This document shows positions 32,966 to 41,187 of a DNA stretch of 64,000 nt, one piece after another. Both the position numbers and the translations under genes were made by a program. Under the pieces are notes generated by a model. The model worked only from the letters and a program-made list of their open reading frames with translations. It was not told where the DNA came from and did not search any database. The first letter of the stretch is position 1. The number at the start of each line of letters is the position of its first letter. This DNA is from Vescimonas sanitatis (GTDB taxonomy: Bacteria > Bacillota > Clostridia > Oscillospirales > Oscillospiraceae), in assembly GCF_049060325.1 (NCBI RefSeq), contig NZ_JBMGPW010000009.1, positions 61,715 through 125,714 of the forward strand. Direction: 5' to 3'.

Positions 32966-32994
32966 TTGCATTTTGCGGCTGTGCCCCGTATAAT
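32966..32994 (+). promoter_or_regulatory. Promoter of leader ORF/uracil permease region
   Basis: TTGCAT (32966-32971), exactly 17 bases, TATAAT (32989-32994). The transcript would begin just before a small ORF and a terminator that precedes the permease gene. Confidence 0.8.
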
Positions 32995-33023
32995 AGGCAA
33001 GAAAATGAGAGGAGGGACACGCC

Positions 33024-33098
33024 ATGACCTGCAAGACGATCGTGAAAAAGCGGACTGGCGCTCCCTCTGTTTTTGTTTCTGATATTGTTTCCATTTGA
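33024..33098 (+). CDS. 24-codon leader or small-protein ORF
   Basis: ATG 33024 with GGAGGG eight bases upstream; the product starts MTCKTIVKKRTG and ends VSI. It lies between a strong promoter and a terminator hairpin whose first arm overlaps its stop codon. Either a leader peptide that couples translation to attenuation of the permease gene, or an independent small protein. No homologue is recognised. Confidence 0.45.
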   Translation: MTCKTIVKKRTGAPSVFVSDIVSI

Positions 33099-33125
33099 CC
33101 GGTGATTTTTCACCGGTCATTTTTT
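33096..33125 (+). terminator. Terminator/attenuator before permease
   Basis: TGACCGGTG paired with CACCGGTCA, then TTTTTT. The first arm starts at the stop codon of the small ORF, 60 bases before the permease start. No other promoter is clear in between, so it may act as an attenuator. Confidence 0.8.
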
Positions 33126-33184
33126 CAGGCAGTTTGTAAGTAAGTAAACATATACGGATGAACGAGAAAGAGAGGACAAGTCAC

Positions 33185-34522
33185 ATGAACAAGAAATTAG
33201 GACACGATGCCATCTACGACGCCCGGGAGCTGGGCGTGCCCCGGATGCTCCTGTTGGGCCTGCAGCACCTGTTCGCCATGTTCGGCGCTACGGTGCTGGT
33301 GCCCATCCTGGTGACGGGCTACGGCCTGCCCCTGTCCATCCAGACCACCCTGCTGTTCGCCGGTATCGGCACGCTGCTGTTCCACGTCTGCACCAAGTTT
33401 AAGGTACCCGCCTTCCTGGGCTCCTCCTTCGCCTTCCTGGGCGGCTTCCAGGCGGTGGCTGGTCTGAACACCGGCAAGTTCGCCGCCATGACCGGCGAGG
33501 AGAAGCTGCCCTACGCGCTGGGCGGCGTGGTGGTCGCGGGTCTGCTGTATCTGGTGCTGGCCCTGCTGTTCAAGCTGGTGGGTGCCAAGAAGGTCATGCG
33601 CTTCTTCCCCCCCATCGTCACCGGTCCCATCATCATCCTCATCGGTCTGAACCTGTCCGGCACCGCCGTGGCCAACGCCTCCACCTGCTGGTGGCTGGCT
33701 CTGGTGGCTATCGCCATCATCATCGTCGCCAACATCTGGGGTAAGGGTATGGTCAAGATCATCCCCATTCTGCTGGGCGTGGTGGGCGCGTACATCGTGG
33801 CGCTGATCGCCGGCAAGGTGGACTTCACCGAGGTGGCCGGCGCTGACTTCGTGGGTCTGCAGAAGTTCGTCCTGGCCAAGTTCGATGTGACCTCTATCCT
33901 GGTCATGGCGCCCATCGCCATCGCCGCCATGATGGAGCACATCGGTGACATGTCCGCCATCTCCTCCACCACCGGCAAGAACTTCATCGAGGATCCCGGT
34001 CTGCACCGCACCCTGCTGGGCGACGGTCTGGCCACCGCCTTCGCCGGTATGTTCGGCGGCCCCGCTAATACCACCTACGGCGAGAACACCGGTGTTCTGG
34101 CCCTGAGCCGCGTCTACGACCCCCGGGTCATCCGTCTGGCCGCCCTGTACGCCATCATCCTGAGCTTCTCCCCCAAGTTCGACGCACTGGTGAATTCCAT
34201 CCCCACTGCCATCGTGGGCGGTGTCAGCTTCGTCCTCTACGGTATGATCTCCGCCGTTGGTGTGCGCAATGTGGTGGAGAACCGCGTTGATCTGACCAAG
34301 TCCCGCAACCTGATCATCGCCGCCGTCATCTTCGTCTGCGGCCTGGGCTTCGCCTCCACCGGCGGCATCACCTTCACCGTGGGCAGTGCCGACATCACAC
34401 TGACCGGCCTGGCCATCGCCGCCCTGGCGGGCGTGATCCTGAACGCCGTCCTGCCCGGCAACGACTACGAGTTCGGCAAGAGCGTCGAGGGCGACGCCAG
34501 CGCCGACCTGGGCAGCTATTGA
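33185..34522 (+). CDS. Uracil-xanthine permease (NCS2 family)
   Basis: 445 residues from ATG 33185, after AGAGGAC; ATG 33158 has no ribosome site. Twelve to fourteen TM segments. Family marks are LQHLFAMFGATVLVP near the start, PAFLGSSFAFLGG, and AMMEHIGDMSAIS in the substrate-binding helix, where Glu and Asp/His face the base. GMFGGPANTTYGENTGVL is the second half-helix. Closest in pattern to UraA/PyrP uracil-proton symporters. Its leader suggests control by attenuation; no pyr genes are nearby. Confidence 0.9.
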   Translation: MNKKLGHDAIYDARELGVPRMLLLGLQHLFAMFGATVLVPILVTGYGLPLSIQTTLLFAGIGTLLFHVCTKFKVPAFLGSSFAFLGGFQAVAGLNTGKFAAMTGEEKLPYALGGVVVAGLLYLVLALLFKLVGAKKVMRFFPPIVTGPIIILIGLNLSGTAVANASTCWWLALVAIAIIIVANIWGKGMVKIIPILLGVVGAYIVALIAGKVDFTEVAGADFVGLQKFVLAKFDVTSILVMAPIAIAAMMEHIGDMSAISSTTGKNFIEDPGLHRTLLGDGLATAFAGMFGGPANTTYGENTGVLALSRVYDPRVIRLAALYAIILSFSPKFDALVNSIPTAIVGGVSFVLYGMISAVGVRNVVENRVDLTKSRNLIIAAVIFVCGLGFASTGGITFTVGSADITLTGLAIAALAGVILNAVLPGNDYEFGKSVEGDASADLGSY

Positions 34523-34578
34523 GCCATATCTTGAATGGATACCGGGCCGCGCGGCCCACACCCCGGGGACGCACGGAC

Positions 34579-34613
34579 AAAAGGCAGGCATCGTAAGATG
34601 CCTGCCTTTCTGT
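34579..34613 (+). terminator. Terminator after uracil permease
   Basis: AAGGCAGGCATC paired with GATGCCTGCCTT around GTAA, then a T-rich tail. Confidence 0.85.
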
Positions 34614-34627
34614 TGTCCACTTTTGTG
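34614..34627 (+). repeat. 14-base motif, copy 1
   Basis: TGTCCACTTTTGTG, identical to 60891-60904, with further similarity on both sides (about 22 of 26 positions). Here it lies in the 5' region of the holin gene; the other copy is upstream of crt. Confidence 0.6.
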
Positions 34628-34712
34628 CAACACCGGAGAAAAACACCCCGCATAATAGGACGGCATACACTGTAACGGTGCCGCTGAATAATGTGTGGGG
34701 AGGACACAAAGG

Positions 34713-35177
34713 ATGAAAAACGAAACTTCTGTTATGGCAATTCTGGCGGCGGCGCTGGGTGCGCTGTGCAGCTACGCTTCGGCGCTGGTGGTGCCGCTGG
34801 CGGTGCTGATCGCCGTAATGCTGGCGGACTATGCCAGCGGTATGGCAAAGGCCTGGAGCGCGGGCAAGCTCTGCTCCAAAACCGGCCTGCGCGGTATCCT
34901 GAAAAAGTTGGGCTATCTGGTGCTGGTGGGTGTAGCCGGTGTGGTGGACTGGTTGGTGCGTTACGGCCTGACCCAGGTGGGGGTGGAGGTCAGCTTTCAG
35001 TTCCTGATGGCGGCGATGGTCATCGTCTGGCTCATCATCAACGAATTGATCTCCATCCTGGAAAACGTGGCGGCGCTGGGCGGCCCGGTGCCGGGCTTTT
35101 TACGCAAGCTGCTGACGCGGCTGAAAGTCGCCGTAGAAACAAAAGCAGGGGAGGGGGACCAAAATGCAGATCAATGA
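34713..35177 (+). CDS. Phage-type holin (TcdE-like)
   Basis: 154 residues with GGGGAGG upstream. Phage_holin_4 pattern: two or three TM segments, then VMLADYASGMAKAW and CSKTGLRGILKKLGYLVLVG, which are typical. Holins of this group release endolysins, and the related TcdE releases large toxins in Clostridioides. The 3' end overlaps the amidase gene by 14 bases, forming a complete lysis cassette with no other phage genes around. Confidence 0.85.
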   Translation: MKNETSVMAILAAALGALCSYASALVVPLAVLIAVMLADYASGMAKAWSAGKLCSKTGLRGILKKLGYLVLVGVAGVVDWLVRYGLTQVGVEVSFQFLMAAMVIVWLIINELISILENVAALGGPVPGFLRKLLTRLKVAVETKAGEGDQNADQ

Positions 35178-35856
35178 AGTTGCCTATAAGTGGGCGGGTC
35201 AGTTGGCCCGACGGACGGCCACCCGCCGCATCATCCTGCACCACGCCGCGGCGGTAACGTGTACGCCGCAGCAGGTCCATCAGTGGCACCTGGCCAACGG
35301 GTGGACGGGGATCGGCTATCACTTTTTCATCCGCAAGGACGGCACCGTCTATCGCGGCCGTCCGGAGGACACCGTGGGCGCCCACGCCGGGAACAATAAC
35401 TACGACAGCCTGGGCATCTGCTTCGAGGGCAGCTTTGACCGCGAGACCATGCCTGACGCCCAGCTGCGCGCTGGGCAGGAGCTGGTGGCATACCTGAAGC
35501 AGAAGTACGGCATTTCCACCATTCAGCGCCACAGCGATGTGAACGCCACCGGCTGTCCCGGGGACAATTTCCCCTTTGATGCCCTGGCGGGCGCGCAGAC
35601 TGCAAAGCCTGCGGTGCCGGCGCCGGTGGTCTCCGGCACGACGCTGACGCTGCCATTGCTGACCACCGCCAGCCGCGGCGATACCGTGCGCTGTGTGCAG
35701 GCGGCGCTGACCGGACTGGGCTACGACGCCGGCGGGGCGGACGGTATCTATGGGACCAACACCGCCGCGGCGGTCAAGCGTTTCCAGGCATCCCGGGGCA
35801 TTGCCGCTGACGGCTTGGTGGGCCGTGATACCTGGCACAAGCTGCTGGGTGCGTAG
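35164..35856 (+). CDS. N-acetylmuramoyl-L-alanine amidase with PG-binding domain
   Basis: 230 residues; starts inside the holin gene after GGGGAGGGGG. Amidase_2 domain (about 18-140): zinc ligands in IILHHAA (His26/27), the RHSD His and the GCPG Cys, plus GIGYHFFIRKDG. A linker rich in Pro/Ala/Val follows, then a PG_binding_1 domain (about 165-230; GDTVRCVQAALTGLGY, DGIYGTNTAAAVKRFQ). It cuts the stem peptide from muramic acid. No signal peptide, so export relies on the holin. Confidence 0.9.
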   Translation: MQINEVAYKWAGQLARRTATRRIILHHAAAVTCTPQQVHQWHLANGWTGIGYHFFIRKDGTVYRGRPEDTVGAHAGNNNYDSLGICFEGSFDRETMPDAQLRAGQELVAYLKQKYGISTIQRHSDVNATGCPGDNFPFDALAGAQTAKPAVPAPVVSGTTLTLPLLTTASRGDTVRCVQAALTGLGYDAGGADGIYGTNTAAAVKRFQASRGIAADGLVGRDTWHKLLGA

Positions 35857-35875
35857 AAAAAATAGCGTGCGGAAA

Positions 35876-35944
35876 GAGGGCGGCGTCGGCCGCCCTCTTC
35901 TCTTGTATCCGAAAAGCCCCCATGCGTCCGCATGGGGGCTTTTC
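35876..35944. terminator. Double terminator between amidase and trkA
   Basis: GAGGGCGGC/GCCGCCCTC (35876-35900) followed by a 16-base-pair stem GAAAAGCCCCCATGCG with its complement (35911-35944); the second is symmetric and serves trkA on the minus strand. Confidence 0.85.
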
Positions 35945-35945
35945 A

Positions 35946-37304
35946 TTATGCCAGAATGTTCTTCAGGTCCGTCAGACCGGGTACATTGGTCACCACCAGC
36001 ACATGGTCTCCCGGCTCAATGGTGGTCATGCCGCCGGGGATGATCGTCCGGCCCTCTCGTACGATGGCGGCCAGCAGGACGCCGTGGCGCAGGGGCAGCT
36101 TCATCAGCGGCGTGTGCAGTATGCCGTTGCCGTCGTTGCTGGCAGTGAATTCCAGAGCCTCCACCTTGCCGCCCAGCAGCTTGTACAGTGACTCCACCGC
36201 CATGCCTTGCGAGTTGGCCAGTGCGCGGACGTAGCGGGTGATCTGGTTGGCGATGATATCCTTGGGACTGATGATGCTGCCCAGTCCCGTCTCCTGTACC
36301 AGCTCCATGTAGTTGGGACGGGTCATTTTCGCCAGCACCTTCCGCACACCGGCACGGCGGGCGGCCAGGGCCATCAGCAGATTTTCCTCGTCACGGCCCG
36401 TCAGTGCCACGAAGCCGTCCGCACCGAACAGGTTTTCCGATTTGATGAGGTCGATGTCCGTGCCGTCGCCCTCGATGATCATGGCGCCCGGCAGGTCCTG
36501 AGACAGCCGCAGGCACTTATCATGGTCCTGCTCCACCACATGGACCCGCGTGCCGGCCCGTGCCAGCTCCCAGCTCAGGTACATACTGATTCGGCTGCCT
36601 CCCAGGATAGATACATCCTTTACCCGCTGGAGGCTGCGGCCCATGCTCTTGAGCATTTTGTGCAGCTCGGCCTTGCTGCCCACCATGTACAGCCGGTCCT
36701 CCAGCTGGGGCACGAAGGCGCCGTTGGGGATGATGAACTCATCGCCCCGCTGGGCGGCGCAGATCAGTACCTCTGCCACGCGCTCCCGGTGAAAGTCGCT
36801 GAGGCTGCGGCCGAGGATGGTATCCTCCGGGTGCAGCTGAAAGCCGATCATGTCGATGCGCCCGCCGGCAAAGGGCTCCACGGAGATGGCTGCCGGGAAG
36901 CTGAGGATCCGCGCGATCTCCTGCGCCGCGGCCAGGTCAGGGTTGATGACCATATCCAGGCCGATCTCCCGCTTGAGCATATCCGCGTCCCGCCGGTATT
37001 CCGGGTTCCGCACCCGGGCAATGGTGTGCTGCGCGCCCACGCTTTTGGCGATCAGCGCGCACACCAGGTTCGTCTCGTCCACGCCGGTGACGGCGATGAC
37101 CAGGTCGGCGTCCCGCGCTCCGGCCTCCATCAGAACGCTGATGGAGGCGCCGTTGCCGTGGATGCACAGCACATCCAGCGTGCTGTCCGCACGGTTCAGG
37201 TGGGCGGCCTCATCGTCCACCACCGTGATGTCGTGCTTTTCCTGGGTCAGCTGCTGGGCAATGGCATAGCCCACCTTGCCGCAGCCTACGATGATGATCT
37301 TCAT
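35946..37304 (-). CDS. trkA: Trk potassium uptake regulator TrkA
   Basis: 452 residues from ATG 37304; the frame extends upstream through the brkB gene but only as a shadow. Two RCK modules in tandem: nucleotide-binding IIIVGCGKVGYAIAQQL at the start and VSILGGSRISMYLSWELARAG near 230. Each is followed by a TrkA_C ligand domain (about 135-215 and 370-450). It binds NAD(H)/ATP on the cytoplasmic face and gates TrkH, encoded 7 kb away at 44268. Coupled by ATGA to the brkB-like gene. Confidence 0.92.
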   Translation of the reverse strand: MKIIIVGCGKVGYAIAQQLTQEKHDITVVDDEAAHLNRADSTLDVLCIHGNGASISVLMEAGARDADLVIAVTGVDETNLVCALIAKSVGAQHTIARVRNPEYRRDADMLKREIGLDMVINPDLAAAQEIARILSFPAAISVEPFAGGRIDMIGFQLHPEDTILGRSLSDFHRERVAEVLICAAQRGDEFIIPNGAFVPQLEDRLYMVGSKAELHKMLKSMGRSLQRVKDVSILGGSRISMYLSWELARAGTRVHVVEQDHDKCLRLSQDLPGAMIIEGDGTDIDLIKSENLFGADGFVALTGRDEENLLMALAARRAGVRKVLAKMTRPNYMELVQETGLGSIISPKDIIANQITRYVRALANSQGMAVESLYKLLGGKVEALEFTASNDGNGILHTPLMKLPLRHGVLLAAIVREGRTIIPGGMTTIEPGDHVLVVTNVPGLTDLKNILA

Positions 37305-38173
37305 GCGTCCTCCTCTCCGCCCGAGGGGGCGGCGGTCTGTCTCTTTTCCAGCAGGGCGGCGGAAAACTCCGCGCCCAGTATCAGTATCTGTCCCGACATA
37401 TACAGCCACAGCAGCACCACGATCACCGTGGCGATGGAGCCGTACAGCACCGAGTAGCGCCCCAGGTGCTCTACGTAGTACGAAAACGCCATGCTCAGCA
37501 CCATCCACGCCACCAGTGAACCGCCCACGCCGGGCAGCACCTCCCGCAGCGGCCGGCGCTGGCCCTGGGAGAGCATATACAAGATTACCAGCGTGATAGC
37601 CATGACCACCGCCAGCAGCACGAAGCGCAGGGAACTCCACGCGGTGATGAACGAGTCGGTGATGGTGATGAACCGTCCGACAAACTCCAGCACGGACCGT
37701 CCCACCACCACCAGCACCAGCGTCACGGCGATAACGACGATCAGCCATACAGTGAACAGCAGGATCCGCAGCTGGCTGCGCCACAAGCTCTCCGGCGCGC
37801 TGCGGCCAAAGGCCTTGCGGAGCGAGTGCATCAGGCACCCGGAGGCCCGCATGGGGAACCAGATGGAGAAGATGAGACTGAACCACAGCAGCTGACGGCT
37901 CTGGTTAGCGGAGACGTACTCCAGATATGAGCGCACCACATCCACCACGTCTGCCGGCAGCAGCGGCTCCAGTACGGAGGTGATATACGCCACGTCCAGC
38001 TCCAGCAGACCCAGCAGGGTGCTGATGAAGATCAGCAGGGGAAAGATGGCGAACAGCAGATAATACGTCAGCGCCGCGCTGTCCCGGGCTACGTCGTGGG
38101 TATAGTACCGCAGCACCATGTCGGCGGCCAGCCGACCGGCGTGGGTGCGGGGGAATTTTTTGTTACCACTCAT
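37301..38173 (-). CDS. YihY/BrkB family membrane protein
   Basis: 290 residues. Six TM segments. Family marks are SAALTYYLLFAIFPLLIFI near 33-51, the mid-protein FSLIFSIWFPMRAS and YGSIATVIVVLLWLYMSGQILILGAEFSA near the end. The old label 'ribonuclease BN' is not correct for this family; the real function is unknown. Coupled by four-base overlap to trkA, hinting at a link with ion or envelope homeostasis. Confidence 0.85.
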   Translation of the reverse strand: MSGNKKFPRTHAGRLAADMVLRYYTHDVARDSAALTYYLLFAIFPLLIFISTLLGLLELDVAYITSVLEPLLPADVVDVVRSYLEYVSANQSRQLLWFSLIFSIWFPMRASGCLMHSLRKAFGRSAPESLWRSQLRILLFTVWLIVVIAVTLVLVVVGRSVLEFVGRFITITDSFITAWSSLRFVLLAVVMAITLVILYMLSQGQRRPLREVLPGVGGSLVAWMVLSMAFSYYVEHLGRYSVLYGSIATVIVVLLWLYMSGQILILGAEFSAALLEKRQTAAPSGGEEDA

Positions 38174-38319
38174 ATCAACATACCTCGGATGTTTAGTATA
38201 CCATGATTGTTGGTAAAATCAAAGCATAATTTATCGGCACGGCTGTTTCTGCCCGACCGGGCTCAATTTTTCGTAAAAAACCGGAAAAATGAAATTTTTA
38301 TTAAAAAAAGCATTTCAGG

Positions 38320-38348
38320 TTGTCGAAACGTGAAAAGCATGCTATAAT
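38320..38348 (+). promoter_or_regulatory. Promoter of the helix-turn-helix gene at 38417
   Basis: TTGTCG (38320-38325), 17 bases, TATAAT (38343-38348). Confidence 0.75.
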
Positions 38349-38416
38349 ACTGTAAGCATAAATGGAAATTATAGGAAATCACTTTATCATTATTATACAT
38401 GAGTGGAGGACGTATT

Positions 38417-38749
38417 ATGGATAATCTGACTACCATCGTTCGTGACGAGATCTCGCGGCAGTACCGGAGCGTGCGGCAGTTTGCCTTTGCGGTGGGCGTG
38501 CCCCTGTCCACCATCAACAGCGCCCTCCACAACGGCGTCGGCGGTTCTTCGTTCGATACCGTCATGCAGATCTGCAAGACGCTGGGCATCAAGGCGATGG
38601 CCGATGACGCCGCCTTCTATCTGACCGATGATACCGAGCAGCTGCTGACCCAGTACGCCAAGCTGGATGACTACGGCCGCCACACTGTGGCCTCCGTCAT
38701 GCAGGTGGAATACGAACGCTGCTCCAAGCTGAATAATCTGGACGACTGA
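38417..38749 (+). CDS. XRE-like helix-turn-helix protein
   Basis: 110 residues from ATG 38417, with GTGGAGG upstream. The N-terminal helix-turn-helix reads QYRSVRQFAFAVGVPLSTIN (about 15-34), then GSSFDTVMQICKTLGI. The C-terminal half is acidic and helical (YAKLDDYGRHTVASVMQVEY), resembling small clostridial Cro/CI-type regulators. Monocistronic with its own promoter and double terminator. Target unknown; it sits between brkB/trkA and the aro operon without obvious operator repeats. Confidence 0.8.
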   Translation: MDNLTTIVRDEISRQYRSVRQFAFAVGVPLSTINSALHNGVGGSSFDTVMQICKTLGIKAMADDAAFYLTDDTEQLLTQYAKLDDYGRHTVASVMQVEYERCSKLNNLDD

Positions 38750-38756
38750 CACATAC

Positions 38757-38817
38757 GGCCCACCGCTCTCCGGCGGCGGGCCTGTTTTTTCCGCCGCCGC
38801 TGTGCGGCGGCTTTTTT
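38757..38817 (+). terminator. Tandem terminators
   Basis: A GGCCC...GGGCC hairpin with TGTTTTTT, followed by GCCGCCGC-TGT-GCGGCGGC and TTTTTT. Confidence 0.85.
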
Positions 38818-38827
38818 CGCTTTTTTA

Positions 38828-38856
38828 TTGCAAACACTGCCATGCTGCGATACAAT
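38828..38856 (+). promoter_or_regulatory. Promoter of the aro operon
   Basis: TTGCAA (38828-38833), 17 bases, TACAAT (38851-38856). It leaves a leader of about 120 bases before aroB, with no T-box or terminator seen in it. Confidence 0.75.
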
Positions 38857-38986
38857 ATATACGATAGATTTGTTGATGAATTTGCATTATATTAGGTGTT
38901 GATATTACCATCGATTGACAAGGATTTGATTGCAAGCGGGAGTCGCTTTGCTGAATACAATGGCCGGCCGGCTGCGGAGGAAGTCT

Positions 38987-40048
38987 ATGGAACAGTTTAC
39001 CGTCCAACTGAACAACGCGACCTGCACGGTGTGTATCGGCGCCGGTGTGCTGGGGCGCGCCGGCGCGCTGCTGCGGCAGCATGTGCCGCAGGTGCGCCGC
39101 TGGGCGCTGGCGGCGGATGAGGCCGTCTCCGCCTTCTACGGCGAATGGGTGCAGGGCAGCCTCCGTGCCGCCGGACTGGAATCGAGGCTGTTCCCGCTGC
39201 CCCAGGGCGAGAGTGCCAAAACGCCGGAGGCATGGTTGTCCCTATGCCGCCGGATACTGGACAGCGGTTTTGACCGTTCCTGCGGCGTGGTGACGCTGGG
39301 CGGCGGCGCCTGCGGCGACGCGGCGGGCTTTGCCGCCGCGTCGCTGCTGCGGGGCGTGCCGTTGGCCCATATCCCCACCACGCTGCTTGCCCAGGTGGAC
39401 AGCGCCCTGGGCGGCAAGACGGCTCTGGACTTGCCGGAAGGCAAAAACCTGCTGGGCGCGTTCCACCAGCCGTCTCTGGTGCTGTCGGACCCTGCCTGCC
39501 TGGCGACGCTGCCGCAGCGGCAGTTTGCCTCCGGCATGGCGGAGGTCATCAAGACCGGGCTGGTGGCCGATTCCGCCCTGCTGGCCGCCGCCGAGCAGGG
39601 CCTGCGGAGCGACAGCGGCGAGGCCCTGACGGCCCTTGTCGCCGCCTGCGGACGGGCCAAGCTGCACTTGGTATCCGGTGATGCGGAGGACCACGGCGCG
39701 CGCCGCCTGCTGAACTTTGGCCATACCTTCGGCCACGGCTATGAGGCTGTCGGCGGGTATGACACCTGGACCCATGGCGAGGCTGTGGCCGCCGGGATGT
39801 GCCGTACCCTTCGCTGGCAGATAGCCAATGGCTATGGCGGCACCGATGTGCTGGCACGGCTGGAGCCGCTGCTGACGCGGTACGGCCTGCCCACGGCCAT
39901 CGACTGTGACGAGGCGGCCCTGCGCCGCTGCGTGGGCCACGATAAAAAAACCGCCGGCGGTACGGTGCAGCTGGTCATCGTCCGCCGCATGGGACAGGGT
40001 GAACTGGTGACGGTGCCCCTGTCCGATTTATGGGAGGATAAAGCATGA
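38987..40048 (+). CDS. aroB: 3-dehydroquinate synthase
   Basis: 353 residues from ATG 38987, seven bases after GGAGG. NAD-binding VVTLGGGACGDAAGFAAA (about 103-120), substrate and zinc region IPTTLLAQVDSALGGKTALD, and metal ligands in EVIKTG, FGHTFGHGYE and THGEAVAAG. It closes DAHP to dehydroquinate, step two of the shikimate route. First gene of a six-gene operon in which every junction overlaps by four bases. Confidence 0.95.
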   Translation: MEQFTVQLNNATCTVCIGAGVLGRAGALLRQHVPQVRRWALAADEAVSAFYGEWVQGSLRAAGLESRLFPLPQGESAKTPEAWLSLCRRILDSGFDRSCGVVTLGGGACGDAAGFAAASLLRGVPLAHIPTTLLAQVDSALGGKTALDLPEGKNLLGAFHQPSLVLSDPACLATLPQRQFASGMAEVIKTGLVADSALLAAAEQGLRSDSGEALTALVAACGRAKLHLVSGDAEDHGARRLLNFGHTFGHGYEAVGGYDTWTHGEAVAAGMCRTLRWQIANGYGGTDVLARLEPLLTRYGLPTAIDCDEAALRRCVGHDKKTAGGTVQLVIVRRMGQGELVTVPLSDLWEDKA

Positions 40049-41187
40049 AGCTGTTATTGACGCCTTCGTCTCTGCAGGGCACCGTCACGGTGCCGCCCTC
40101 CAAAAGCCTGCTGCACCGCGAGCTGATCTGCCGGTTTCTGGCGGGCCAGGTCACGGAGCTGCCGCCCCACGCGGCACAGGATGTGCTGGCGACCTACCGG
40201 GGACTGGCCTGCCTGACCGCCCCGGCGCCGCTGGTGGACTGCGGCGACAGCGGCAGCACCCTGCGCTTTTTGCTGCCGCTGTTCATGGCCCTTGGCCGCA
40301 CCGACGCGGTGTTCACCGGCTCCGACCGGCTGCTCTCCCGTCCTATCCCCGGGGATCTGGGCCTGCGGCGCACGGAGCAGGGCCTTGCCCTGACCCGCCC
40401 GCTGACAGCGGGCCACTGGTCGCTGCCGGGAGATGAGACGTCCCAGCTGATCTCCGGTATGCTGCTGGCGCTGCCGCTGCTGCCGGGGGACTCGGACATT
40501 ACCGTCACCGGAGAGGCCGTCTCCCGGCCCTATGTGCAGATGACTCTGGCGGTCCTGGCTCTCCACGGCGTCACCGTGGAGAAAATCACCGATGGCTGGC
40601 ATATCCCCGGCGGGCAGTTCTGTCGCCCCGCGCCGCTGTTGGATGAGCCGGACTGGTCCGCTGCGGCCTATTGGCTGGTGCTGCGTGCCCTGCTTCCCAG
40701 ACAGAGAAGAGAGGCTCTTCGTATCCCGTTGGCGCCGCCGCCCTATCTCCAGGGCGACGCGGCCATCTTGCGCTATCTGGACAAGCTGCCGGAGCAGATC
40801 GATATCTCCGACACCCCGGACCTCCTGCCGCCGCTGGCCCTGTACGCCGCGCTGCGCCCGGGCCGCGATACCCGCTTTACCCACGCCGCGTTCCTGCGGC
40901 AGAAGGAGAGTGATCGCCTGACCGCCGTCTCCGCTGTGCTGAACGCGCTGGGCGCTTCGGTGAAAGAACAGCCAGACGGGCTGATCATCCATGGCGTGAG
41001 CGCGCTGCACGGCGGGGAGGTCTCTGCCTGTGGCGACCACCGTATTGCTCTGCTGGCGGGCTGCGCCGCTATGGTGGCCGACGGTCCCGTGACACTGTCC
41101 GGCGCCGAGACTGTGGCGAAGTCCTACCCCGCCTTCTGGCGTGAGCTTGCCGCCCTGGGCGGAAACTGGGAGGTGCTGGAATCGTGA
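40045..41187 (+). CDS. aroA: EPSP synthase
   Basis: 380 residues, about 45 fewer than common AroA proteins. Key motifs remain: PPSKSLLHRELI (about 17-28), CGDSGSTLRF (about 66-75), SRPYVQM, RQKESDRL and CGDHRIAL. It joins PEP to shikimate-3-phosphate. The lost length is spread over inter-strand loops rather than a visible deletion. The GDSGST motif where many enzymes read GNAGT/GNSGT is of interest for glyphosate sensitivity, which cannot be judged here. Confidence 0.93.
   Translation: MKLLLTPSSLQGTVTVPPSKSLLHRELICRFLAGQVTELPPHAAQDVLATYRGLACLTAPAPLVDCGDSGSTLRFLLPLFMALGRTDAVFTGSDRLLSRPIPGDLGLRRTEQGLALTRPLTAGHWSLPGDETSQLISGMLLALPLLPGDSDITVTGEAVSRPYVQMTLAVLALHGVTVEKITDGWHIPGGQFCRPAPLLDEPDWSAAAYWLVLRALLPRQRREALRIPLAPPPYLQGDAAILRYLDKLPEQIDISDTPDLLPPLALYAALRPGRDTRFTHAAFLRQKESDRLTAVSAVLNALGASVKEQPDGLIIHGVSALHGGEVSACGDHRIALLAGCAAMVADGPVTLSGAETVAKSYPAFWRELAALGGNWEVLES

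Noticed and set aside
33197..34666. 489-codon minus-strand frame rich in Gly/Asp/Gln/His
   Set aside because: Exact antisense of the uracil permease; composition is the mirror of TM codons.
34713..35856. Prophage
   Set aside because: Only holin and amidase are present; no capsid, tail, portal or integrase gene in the surrounding sequence.
37305..37886. Extended N-terminus of trkA
   Set aside because: The frame is open through brkB, but ATG 37304 overlaps the brkB stop and starts the RCK fold; upstream residues are not protein-like.
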